NCBI GenBank assembly: GCA_030268105.1
Contig: BSDZ01000117.1
Coordinates: forward strand, 1-64,000
Direction of reading: 5' to 3'
Length of the DNA: 64,000 bases
DNA from: Volvox africanus
Lineage: Eukaryota; Chlorophyta; Chlorophyceae; Chlamydomonadales; Volvocaceae
Shown: piece after piece, positions 1-9,360 of the stretch
Layout: every line of letters begins with the position of its first letter
How positions within the stretch are numbered: the first letter of the stretch is position 1
The notes under the pieces: model-generated
Seen by the model: only the letters and a program-made list of their open reading frames with translations
Databases searched by the model: none
What the model was told of the DNA's origin: nothing
Translations under genes and position numbers: made by a program

Positions 1-471
1 AACCAAGGGGAAGGGTCATTCACCACTCTAGAGCGAAACATCCCTGCAAGGTAATCCCTCAGTCAGTCAAGGCATCAAGACATACACTTGTAACCTTTGA
101 AACTCGATCCCGTATCATATCTTACCCGTTTCGATTTCATGGATGTAGTGACCCTGTTGTGTCCGCCTACGAAGGCCCAATCGCAGAATGTCAGTTTAAG
201 ATCCAATTATGAACACTGCCCGTACATACCCCAGGATACTGTTGCGGATAAGGAATTTCCGTACCTCGCAAGGCACAGCGGACCCGGACGCCTAGCATAC
301 TAAGCCCGTCCTGGAATTGTGGCTGCCTACAAAGGCCCAATCGGAAATGTCAGTGGCAGAATATCCTAAATCCAAAACCAAGGGGAAGGGTCATTCACCA
401 CTCTAGAGCGAAACATCCCTGCAAGGTAATCCCTCAGTCAGTCAAGGCATCAAGACATACACTTGTAACCT

Positions 472-846
472 TTGAAACTCGATCCCGTATCATATCTTAC
501 CCGTTTCGATTTCATGGGTGTAGTGACCCTGTTGTGTCCGCCTACGAAGGCCCAATCGCAGAATGTCAGTTTAAGATCCAATTATGAACACTGCCCGTAC
601 ATACCCCAGGATACTGTTGCGGATAAGGAATTTCCGTACCTCGCAAGGCACAGCGGACCCGGACGCCTAGCATACTAAGCCCGTCCTGGAATTGTGGCTG
701 CCTAGAAAGGCCCAATCGGAAATGTCAGAGGCAGAATATCGTAAATCCAAATCCAAGGGGAAGGGTCATTCACCACTCTAGAGCGAAACATCCCTGCAAG
801 GTAATCCCTCAGTCAGTCAAGGCATCAAGACATACACATGTCACCT
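472..846 (+). repeat. Representative short satellite unit (375 bp)
   Basis: One complete short unit, given as the type example. It contains two diverged copies of a roughly 45-bp motif. The first (near 540-580) reads GCCTACGAAGGCCCAATCG and runs on to AATGTCAGTTTAAGATCCAA. The second (near 699-752) reads GCCTAGAAAGGCCCAATCGG and runs on to AATGTCAG and AAATCCAA. The unit therefore arose in part by internal duplication. Variable sites recurring across the array include CACTTGTAACC versus CACATGTCACC, GTTGCGG versus GTTACGG, GGAATTT versus GGGATTT and GGAGTTT, and GAATATCCTAAATCC versus GTATATCGTAAATTC. Confidence 0.95.
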
Positions 847-1221
847 TTGAAACTCGATCCCGTATCATATCTTACCCGTTTCGATTTCATGGGTGTAGTG
901 ACCCTGTTGTGTCCGCCTACGAAGGCCCAATCGCAGAATGTCAGTTTAAGATCCAATTATGAACACTGCCCGTACATACCCCAGGATACTGTTGCGGATA
1001 AGGAATTTCCGTACCTCGCAAGGCACAGCGGACCCGGACGCCTAGCATACTAAGCCCGTCCTGGAATTGTGGCTGCCTACAAAGGCCCAATCGGAAATGT
1101 CAGTGGCAGAATATCCTAAATCCAAAACCAAGGGGAAGGGTCATTCACCACTCTAGAGCGAAACATCCCTGCAAGGTAATCCCTCAGTCAGTCAAGGCAT
1201 CAAGACATACACTTGTAACCT

Positions 1222-2107
1222 TTGAAACTCGATCCCGTATCATATCTTACCCGTTTCGATTTCATGGGTGTAGTGACCCTGTTGTGTCCGCCTACGAAGG
1301 CCCAATCGCAGAATGTCAGTTTAAGATCCAATTATGAACACTGCCCGTACATACCCCAGGACACTTACAGCGGTCGCCTTGGTGGCGGTGTTTGCGGCGG
1401 TAGCCGTAGTGGTGTATGTGGCCGTGGTGGCAGCGGTGGCGATGGTGGGAATGGGAACCTCTTTCCGTCCCTCCCTCCGTCCGCCACCGACGCCACCACC
1501 GACGCCGCCAAAGCACCACCATCATTGCCGACAAAGGGCGGGGGAGGGAGATGGGGAGGGCACACCGGAGCCCTATCATTATGATTCATATGATTCTTAT
1601 GAATCTCATGATTATTTAAAAAATAATAATAGTAATTAAAATAATAATTATTATGATTACAATTATTATGATTATTATAAATATTAATATTACGTTAATT
1701 ATGTTAATTATGTTAATTATTATTATTACGTTTATTATGTTAATTATGTTTATTATGTTTATTGTTATCATTAATATTATTTATATAAATATATTTATTT
1801 TTATAATAATTATTATTTTTATTACTATTATTTTTATTTTTATTACTATTACTGTTATTGGCATTCGATTGTCACTGTTGCGGATAAGGAATTTCCGTAC
1901 CTCGCAAGGCACAGCGGACCCGGACGCCTAGCATACTAAGCCCGTCCTGGAATTGTGGCTGCCTAGAAAGGCCCAATCGGAAATGTCAGAGGCAGAATAT
2001 CGTAAATCCAAATCCAAGGGGAAGGGTCATTCACCACTCTAGAGCGAAACATCCCTGCAAGGTAATCCCTCAGTCAGTCAAGGCATCAAGACATACACAT
2101 GTCACCT
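1222..2107 (+). repeat. Representative long satellite unit (886 bp) with 511-bp extra block
   Basis: Identical to a short unit except that 511 bp (1365-1875) stand between CCCCAGGACAC and TGTTGCGG. The block begins with about 205 bp of GC-rich triplet sequence built from GGTGGCGG-like words, turning into pyrimidine-rich TCCCTCCCTCC and then purine-rich GGGGGAGGGAG. About 290 bp of nearly pure A/T follow, built on ATT, TTA and ATG words with short inverted repeats (GATTCAT near 1580, ATGAATC near 1597). Other long units start at 2858, 4119, 10439, 12074, 14459, 16094, 18854, 20489, 22499, 27134, 28769, 34359, 36744, 38379, 41139, 42391, 43642, 45643, 46895, 47771 and 49022. Confidence 0.95.
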
Positions 2108-5048
2108 TTGAAACTCGATCCCGTATCATATCTTACCCGTTTCGATTTCATGGGTGTAGTGACCCTGTTGTGTCCGCCTACGAAGGCCCAATCGCAGAAT
2201 GTCAGTTTAAGATCCAATTATGAACACTGCCCGTACATACCCCAGGATACTGTTGCGGATAAGGAATTTCCGTACCTCGCAAGGCACAGCGGACCCGGAC
2301 GCCTAGCATACTAAGCCCGTCCTGGAATTGTGGCTGCCTACAAAGGCCCAATCGGAAATGTCAGTGGCAGAATATCCTAAATCCAAAACCAAGGGGAAGG
2401 GTCATTCACCACTCTAGAGCGAAACATCCCTGCAAGGTAATCCCTCAGTCAGTCAAGGCATCAAGACATACACATGTAACCTTTGAAACTCGATCCCGTA
2501 TCATATCTTACCCGTTTCGATTTCATGGGTGTAGTGACCCTGTTGTGTCCGCCTACGAAGGCCCAATCGCAGAATGTCAGTTTAAGATCCAATTATGAAC
2601 ACTGCCCGTACATACCCCAGGATACTGTTGCGGATAAGGAATTTCCGTACCTCGCAAGGCACAGCGGACCCGGACGCCTAGCATACTAAGCCCGTCCTGG
2701 AATTGTGGCTGCCTACAAAGGCCCAATCGGAAATGTCAGTGGCAGAATATCCTAAATCCAAAACCAAGGGGAAGGGTCATTCACCACTCTAGAGCGAAAC
2801 ATCCCTGCAAGGTAATCCCTCAGTCAGTCAAGGCATCAAGACATACACATGTAACCTTTGAAACTCGATCCCGTATCATATCTTACCCGTTTCGATTTCA
2901 TGGGTGTAGTGACCCTGTTGTGTCCGCCTACGAAGGCCCAATCGCAGAATGTCAGTTTAAGATCCAATTATGAACACTGCCCGTACATACCCCAGGACAC
3001 TTACAGCGGTCGCCTTGGTGGCGGTGTTTGCGGCGGTAGCCGTAGTGGTGTATGTGGCCGTGGTGGCAGCGGTGGCGATGGTGGGAATGGGAACCTCTTT
3101 CCGTCCCTCCCTCCGTCCGCCACCGACGCCACCACCGACGCCGCCAAAGCACCACCATCATGGCCGACAAAGGGCGGGGGAGGGAGATGGGGAGGGCACA
3201 CCGGAGCCCTATCATTATGATTCATATGATTCTTATGAATCTCATGATTATTTAAAAAATAATAATAGTAATTAAAATAATAATTATTATGATTACAATT
3301 ATTATGATTATTATAAATATTAATATTACGTTAATTACGTTAATTATGTTAATTATTATTATTACGTTTCTTATGTTAATTATGTTAATTATGTTTATTG
3401 TTATCATTAATATTATTTATATAAATATATTTATTTTTATAATAATTATTATTTTTATTACTATTATTTTTATTTTTATTACTATTACTGTTATTGGCAT
3501 TCGATTGTCACTGTTGCGGATAAGGAATTTCCGTACCTCGCAAGGCACAGCGGACCCGGACGCCTAGCATACTAAGCCCGTCCTGGAATTGTGGCTGCCT
3601 ACAAAGGCCCAATCGGAAATGTGAGTGGCAGTATATCGTAAATCCAAATCCAAGGGGAAGGGTCATTCACCACTCTAGAGCGAAACATCCCTGCAAGGTA
3701 ATCCCTCAGTCAGTCAAGGCATCAAGACATACACATGTCACCTTTGAAACTCGATCCCGTATCATATCTTACCCGTTTCGATTTCATGGGTGTAGTGACC
3801 CTGTTGTGTCCGCCTACGAAGGCCCAATCGCAGAATGTCAGTTTAAGATCCAATTATGAACACTGCCCGTACATACCCCAGGATACTGTTGCGGATAAGG
3901 AATTTCCGTACCTCGCAAGGCACAGCGGACCCGGACGCCTAGCATACTAAGCCCGTCCTGGAATTGTGGCTGCCTACAAAGGCCCAATCGGAAATGTCAG
4001 TGGCAGAATATCCTAAATCCAAAACCAAGGGGAAGGGTCATTCACCACTCTAGAGCGAAACATCCCTGCAAGGTAATCCCTCAGTCAGTCAAGGCATCAA
4101 GACATACACTTGTAACCTTTGAAACTCGATCCCGTATCATATCTTACCCGTTTCGATTTCATGGGTGTAGTGACCCTGTTGTGTCCGCCTACGAAGGCCC
4201 AATCGCAGAATGTCAGTTTAAGATCCAATTATGAACACTGCCCGTACATACCCCAGGACACTTACAGCGGTCGCCTTGGTGGCGGTGTTTGCGGCGGTAG
4301 CCGTAGTGGTGTATGTGGCCGTGGTGGCAGCGGTGGCGATGGTGGGAATGGGAACCTCTTTCCGTCCCTCCCTCCGTCCGCCACCGACGCCACCACCGAC
4401 GCCGCCAAAGCACCACCATCATTGCCGACAAAGGGCGGGGGAGGGAGATGGGGAGGGCACACCGGAGCCCTATCATTATGATTCATATGATTCTTATGAA
4501 TCTCATGATTATTTAAAAAATAATAATAGTAATTAAAATAATAATTATTATGATTACAATTATTATGATTATTATAAATATTAATATTACGTTAATTACG
4601 TTAATTATGTTAATTATTATTATTACGTTTATTATGTTAATTATGTTAATTATGTTTATTGTTATCATTAATATTATTTATATAAATATATTTATTTTTA
4701 TAATAATTATTATTTTTATTACTATTATTTTTATTTTTATTACTATTACTGTTATTGGCATTCGATTGTCACTGTTGCGGATAAGGAATTTCCGTACCTC
4801 GCAAGGCACAGCGGACCCGGACGCCTAGCATACTAAGCCCGTCCTGGAATTGTGGCTGCCTACAAAGGCCCAATCGGAAATGTCAGTGGCAGAATATCCT
4901 AAATCCAAAACCAAGGGGAAGGGTCATTCACCACTCTAGAGCGAAACATCCCTGCAAGGTAATCCCTCAGTCAGTCAAGGCATCAAGACATACACTTGTA
5001 ACCTTTGAAACTCGATCCCGTATCATATCTTACCCGTTTCGATTTCAT

Positions 5049-5051
5049 GGA
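5049..5051. repeat. Target site duplication (GGA), left copy
   Basis: GGA stands directly before CACTATAAC and is repeated at 9358-9360 directly after GTTATAGTG. Removing the element and one GGA restores CATGGATGTAGTGACC, which is exactly the sequence of intact short units such as the one at 97. Confidence 0.93.
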
Positions 5052-5100
5052 CACTATAACAAGGAATTCGTGCGTTAGCTCGCGTTAGGCTCGCGTTAGG
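5052..5100 (+). repeat. Left terminal inverted repeat of the CACTA-like element
   Basis: Reads CACTATAACAAGGAATTCGT and continues into GCGTTAGC/GCGTTAGG words. Against the inverted right end the first 11 bases are identical, three bases then differ, and a further 13 (ATTCGTGCGTTAG) are identical. Similarity continues through the GCGTTAGGCTCGCGTTAGG region with small indels. Confidence 0.88.
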
Positions 5101-5640
5101 GACCCCTAACGCAAGCCTAACGCAAGCTTAACGCGAACTAACGCGAGCTAACGCAAAGCCTAACGCAAATCAAACGCATTGCGTTATTGCTTGCGTATCG
5201 CTAACGCAATCCTAACGCACCTAACGCAATCGCAAATAAACTTTTTTGGGAGGGAACGAAAATGTTTGCGTTTACTTTGCGTTAGCTAACGCAACCTAAC
5301 GCGAACTTACGCAATGTCAAACGCACCCACATAGATTCTAAGGTGTGCGTTAGGCCTAACGCAACGCAAGCGTTAGAGACCCATACGCAAGCAAAAATAC
5401 ATAGCGTGCATGGAAGTTAAAGTTCTCTAACGCACAATATACGCACGCCTAACGCGCGTTAACGCGCATTAACGCATGCTTGCGTATGCTGCGAATAATG
5501 CGTACACAGGTAGCAGTTGTGGGTTGCGTAAAAGTTTTAAACGCATGTAACTAACATATTCGCACGCTTTCGCAAGGTCTTACGCGTGCGATAGCAACAT
5601 TCGCGCCACTTTCGCTTTGCGTACGAGGCAGCCTCGCATT
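5069..5640. repeat. Left subterminal repeat region (TAACGC/GCGTTA motifs)
   Basis: Dozens of copies of TAACGCA, CTAACGC, GCGTTAG and degenerate forms occur in both orientations, many forming short hairpins, for example GCGTTAGGG then ACC then CCTAACGC near 5092-5110. In CACTA elements such motif clusters bind the element-encoded accessory protein. That role here is inferred from position and motif density. Confidence 0.8.
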
Positions 5641-6100
5641 CTTGCTCACTGCAACTACTTTTGGTCGTTCTGGTTATTTCTTTACTGTTTCAGTTCTCGT
5701 TCCTGTTATTGTTTGCTGTTTTGCCCACCCGCTGCAGAATTATTTTTGTGTGTACGGAAACTATCCTGTCATAATGTACGTAGCTGTTATGAAGAATATC
5801 AATAGGATTTCAGTTTTGATAGATGAAAATATTCCAGGCAATAATTTACAGTTCAATATTCGGATAGCATCCAGGTAAGCAGCCATTGGTGAGTACGCAT
5901 TAATTCAACGAAACAATCAAATTTCTACACATCCAATCCTGCCAATCAAATTTGTTTATGAGTTCAATAATCATTTGTACCATGCACCAATCATTTCAAT
6001 CATCATTAGGTACATACATCCTAACTTCATCTGCCACCGCACATTTAGCAGCCCGCTCTAATATAAGCTTAGAAACAAACATGTTAGATGTTAGTTCTAT

Positions 6101-7441
6101 CTAATAGTATTCTATTTCACTCTCTCTGTTGTCGTCCTCCTCTGGCGCAGTGGTGGCGTCATCCTGCTCGTCCTCAATCTTCTGGTCCTCGCTCACCTCC
6201 TCCTCAAGCAACTCCTGAAAAGTTTAGAAAAGGAAAATTATACTTATTTACATACATATGTATAAATGTAAATTAAGCTGTCACCACTCAGCAATTATCA
6301 CTTCCGGTTACAATAATCTTAATCATGTCTAGGGTGGGCAGTGCTTTTAAGTACCACTAATCATTCTAAAAGCATAGTCTTTCATTTGCTGTACTATGTA
6401 CTTGGACACTTTGTTACCTGTTTCTGCTAACTCCCTGAGCTCCTACGTTGACGTAGTGCCCGTGTACATCGCACACCTTCCGAAACACTCTTGACCTTTA
6501 TCAGTCAAAACAACACATATTATAATTATACATTCAAACATGAAGGAAGTTTAGATAATAAGCTGAACTAAGGAAATTACCTTCTGTCCCTGGTGGTCGT
6601 AACTGTCATCGTCATCCGTAGACTTGTCTTCCAACGGCACCTGCTGGTCCAAAATACGTGAAGGGACTTGGTAGTAATAAAAAGGTTATATTAAAAAGTA
6701 AGTAATGTCTGACCTCAATATTTCGTACCTTTCTTTTGGTGCCCGTGCTTGGTCGCCTCACTTTCGTGGATGGCCGCACATCGTCATCGTTCGTTACCTT
6801 CAAGGGCCGACGTTAGCATACATATATGATTTGAGAAATTACAAGCTTACAATTTCTATCAAAAAAGAGAAAAATAAATCAACATATGGCACATCAAACG
6901 ACAAAGCACACAGCAAATGAAAAGAATATAACGAAACATAAAATTACAGCTCAATAAAACAGGAAGACAGGATGAATGGGCTGTACCTTTTTTGCTGCCG
7001 CCTTGCTTGAGTTCCTAGCTTTCCTGCTGGAGTTCCTTGTCGTAGAGGGCTGTGAACTCTTTGCCTACATAAAAAGGAAGTACGTTTGGGGAGAATAGGA
7101 ACAATTATATAAAAGACAGAAAGGAGAAAACAGGTTAAAGGACATTAATGATCTGTACATCCCTGTATATGAGATCCGTAATGTACATCACCCATCCAGC
7201 AATAATTTTGCTAAGCGCGCCTGGTAATTTGCACACCCCATCATCCACTCTCCGTACTACTAGTATTTGCACTAACCTGTCAGTGTCTAGCGGCCTTGAC
7301 CTCCTTCTCCTTCTGATGTATGCTAGCTGCGTTGGCAGCCAGCACCATCATCGATGCATCTTCACCATGCGCGGGCTGCTTTTGGCCTTTGCTAGGGCGC
7401 CCATTATGAGTTCCTAATGGCACGTCATTTCGGCCGTTTTT
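6101..7441 (-). CDS. Spliced gene segment in the transposon: charged, disordered nuclear-type protein (5' part not found)
   Basis: Five consecutive minus-strand exons fit together in phase 0, all with GT...AG introns: 7441-7301 (47 codons), 7064-6987 (26), 6797-6729 (23), 6643-6581 (21) and 6214-6101 (37 codons plus stop TAG). A CTAAC branch-point-like motif lies about 18 nt before the 6797 exon. The first exon ends in a Gln/Lys/Glu-rich stretch (AASIHQKEKE). The second is Ser/Lys/Arg-rich and resembles a nuclear localisation signal (RKARNSSKAAAKK). The third is basic and the fourth Asp-rich. The last is strongly acidic (ELLEEEVSEDQKIEDEQDD) and ends in NRESEIEYY. No domain was recognised. 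It could be an accessory DNA-binding protein of the transposon or a captured host gene. The start lies upstream of 7441 and was not identified. Confidence 0.5.
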
Positions 7442-7826
7442 CTGCGGGTTGGTGGCAATAAAGTATTTCGTACACGACAAAAATAAACGCAGGAAAAAAA
7501 CTTATTCTTTTACTAGTTAAAGTAAAATACAAATCTTATGCATACTTACTACTTAAAAGCGAAGAGTAGTGCTTCCGTACTCCGTCCAGGGTTGTGCGGC
7601 TGCCAATCAATCCCATGTAAGCAACAATGTTTCGAAACCCTGCTTTACAACATCCTTTATATGTACATTTAATGCCACCCATTGTACACAGTCGTCAGGT
7701 CGTCCATGTCATACAGTAGCAGTTCTATTGGACAACCTTGCTTGCGCAGGCAGCATACGTATAATTTCTGCAGCATCAACAGCTAATCATATATTTGTAA
7801 AGAAATAATAATTGCTTCAGTAACGA
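7442..7826. other. Transposon interior; possible further minus-strand exon, not resolved
   Basis: The minus strand of about 7554-7700 reads plausibly as coding in more than one frame and ends at a strong donor (AGTA|GTAAGTATG near 7548-7556). I could not connect it in phase with the exon at 7441, so it is left unassigned. Confidence 0.3.
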
Positions 7827-8048
7827 ATGGAGCCGCCTTCTGCTTATGATGGAAAGTCCCGTATGAAACTCTTTACATCCCGAAAACACTTTTCCCCTGA
7901 AAGTCAGGAACATTTTCAGTGTGTCATGCCTGGAAGGGAACCACTAGAAGGCAACATTGCATCGGATGTGCTAGATGGCATCGACCAAGGCAGCAGCCGC
8001 TTGGCTCAAAGCTTGGCTCTTCCTGGTTTTAGTAGCAATGAGAAGTGA
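7827..8048 (+). CDS. Hypothetical 73-residue frame inside the transposon
   Basis: An ATG-started frame of 73 codons with mixed, non-repetitive composition (begins MEPPSAYDGKSRMKLFTSRK, ends ALPGFSSNEK). It lies on the opposite strand to the spliced gene to its left. No family was recognised and no promoter or splice context is convincing, so it may be a chance frame. Confidence 0.22.
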   Translation: MEPPSAYDGKSRMKLFTSRKHFSPESQEHFQCVMPGREPLEGNIASDVLDGIDQGSSRLAQSLALPGFSSNEK

Positions 8049-8970
8049 CTTCATTGTGACGAGGATGTTAAGAATCACCATTGCAACGTTTGCACTTGAG
8101 ATGCCCCGTCTATGTGCCCCGTCTTGGGAGCCAGGGCCAGCGGGATGGGATGGAAGGCAAGGGTTCTGGGCAGCCCTCAGTACAGCGCCGTCATCGGCTT
8201 AGGCACGTGCTTGGAGTTTCTGGAGCCATGAAACAATTCTGGTTAGGAATGTGCATGACGTTTTTGATGCAATAACAAAATAATGACCGTGCTGAAAATT
8301 GTAGCGTGAATCCGTTGAACTATTCATTCCCGTGCAGCGATTGAACTATTCTGCATTGCAATATGTCTGTATTGGGGAAGCCTTGGGGTCATAGAGTACC
8401 TCTCACACATGCTCGTTTTCATGGTCAATTTTCACACATACGCCAAGCTGCTATGATGCTTGCCAGACAAGGCTATCTAATTTTTGGGGCCTGCTCGATG
8501 TGTAACTGTGGCTCTTGGTGACTTTGTTTGGGTCTCCATCTGGAAAGATTGTTGCCTGGCTACTGTGTAAGGTTTGCTGTTGCCAAATTTCCTCGGTCCT
8601 TACCCACACTTGCTAACTCCGGCAGCTTGCTGCTCAATAATTAGAAAGCCTTCCATAATTAGAAAGGTAGCCCTGAACAGCCATGTGTGGCACTTCAGAG
8701 TTCTATGTTATAAAGTAAGCCACATGTACAGATTCTAAATTCGTATAATGGTAGCGATTTAGCGATGTTAACAAGCGTTCACCAGAGCAATCTCTTGTAC
8801 AACGACTAGTATTCATAGCGCTATCCTAAATTGAAATTAACTTTGAAGATATTTTATGCACAAAGTCTCGAGACTACTGCACAATAAGAGCAAGTAAGCA
8901 AACTAAATAAATCCGGCAAACCCGTGCTCCGAACATTATTATGCGCTATCTACATAAACTTTGAGTAAAC
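8049..8970. other. Transposon interior without a recognisable gene
   Basis: Mixed-composition DNA between the last open frames and the right subterminal repeats. I see no coding frame, RNA gene or repeat that can be supported. Confidence 0.5.
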
Positions 8971-9350
8971 TGCGTTACAGTGCGTTACGTGCGTATCGTA
9001 ACGCACTGTACGCAAGATATACGCAAGCTGTTTGCGTAAAGTTAACGCGTGCGTTAGGTTTGCGATCGCGTGCGTTAGGTTTGCGTTAGGCTCGCGTTAG
9101 AACATACGCAAGCCCCCGATTTTCGAGCACCACGAAACGTAATAAAAATTACAGGGAACTTTTATAATCATTATAAATATTGTTTTCATTTAAACGAACT
9201 TGAAAACGACGCACTATAACAGACGTTCTGTCCAGTTTTCTATTTCTTTGCGTTAGGCTCGCGTTAGGCTAACGCAACCGCTAACGCACAAAACGCACAC
9301 ATACGCGCCCTAACGCAGCCTAACGCGAGCCTAACGCACGAATCTGTTGT
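8971..9350. repeat. Right subterminal repeat region, including an internal copy of the transposon terminus
   Basis: Same TAACGC/GCGTTA motif family as on the left, in two clusters (about 8970-9120 and 9241-9340). Near 8979-9009 CAGTGCGTTA and TAACGCACTG form a perfect 10-bp inverted repeat around an 11-nt spacer. At 9212-9220 CACTATAAC recurs in the orientation of the left terminus. Confidence 0.78.
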
Positions 9351-9357
9351 TATAGTG
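9309..9357 (-). repeat. Right terminal inverted repeat of the CACTA-like element
   Basis: Ends ...ATCTGTTGTTATAGTG. Read inwards it gives CACTATAACAACAGATTCGT, matching the left end except for a three-base difference after position 11. It is followed by the GGA duplication. Confidence 0.88.
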
Positions 9358-9360
9358 GGA
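9358..9360. repeat. Target site duplication (GGA), right copy
   Basis: Second copy of the 3-bp duplication. The interrupted satellite unit resumes with TGTAGTGACCCTG at 9361, and 5005-5051 plus 9361-9688 sum to exactly 375 bp. Confidence 0.93.

Larger units (their letters stand above)
1..5051 (+). repeat. Satellite array, left block (375-bp short and 886-bp long units)
   Basis: Head-to-tail satellite. Taking the TTGAAACTCGAT motif as phase, units begin at 97, 472, 847, 1222, 2108, 2483, 2858, 3744, 4119 and 5005. The spacing is 375 bp, or 886 bp after the long units at 1222, 2858 and 4119. Positions 1-96 are the end of a unit that starts before the window. The last unit (5005) is cut at 5051 by the transposon and resumes at 9361. 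Units differ by only a few substitutions. Open frames of 68-120 codons recur in every unit, mostly need a TTG start, and resemble no known family, so they are not annotated as genes. Confidence 0.97.
5052..9357. mobile_element. CACTA-like DNA transposon, 4306 bp, probably non-autonomous
   Basis: The element sits inside a satellite unit with a 3-bp GGA duplication. Its ends are inverted repeats that begin CACTATAACAA on both sides and continue into a shared ATTCGTGCGTTAG. Each end carries several hundred bases of clustered TAACGC/GCGTTA motifs in both orientations. CACTA termini, a 3-bp duplication and subterminal arrays of short motifs are the known marks of the CACTA (En/Spm) superfamily. 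The interior is AT-richer than the ends. It holds a spliced minus-strand coding segment and many short frames, but no long transposase frame was recognised. It is therefore probably a deleted or non-autonomous copy, or one whose transposase exons are too short to see by eye. Confidence 0.85.

Noticed and set aside
97..303. 68-71 codon frames repeated in every satellite unit (containing DPVSYLTRFDF)
   Set aside because: They recur because the DNA repeats. Most need a TTG start, no family is recognised, and third-position changes are not favoured over others. Treated as satellite, not genes.
1222..1584. Gly-rich, Pro-rich and His-rich frames of 67-126 codons on both strands of each long unit
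   Set aside because: Triplet-repeat DNA is open in several frames at once on both strands, and overlapping frames of equal length argue against any being coding.
1653..1931. 92-codon Ile/Asn/Met-rich frame resembling a membrane protein
   Set aside because: Produced by ATT/AAT/ATG-rich DNA; low complexity only.
5617..5878. 62-78 codon frames next to the left subterminal repeats
   Set aside because: Cys/Phe-rich overlapping frames without motifs or splice support.
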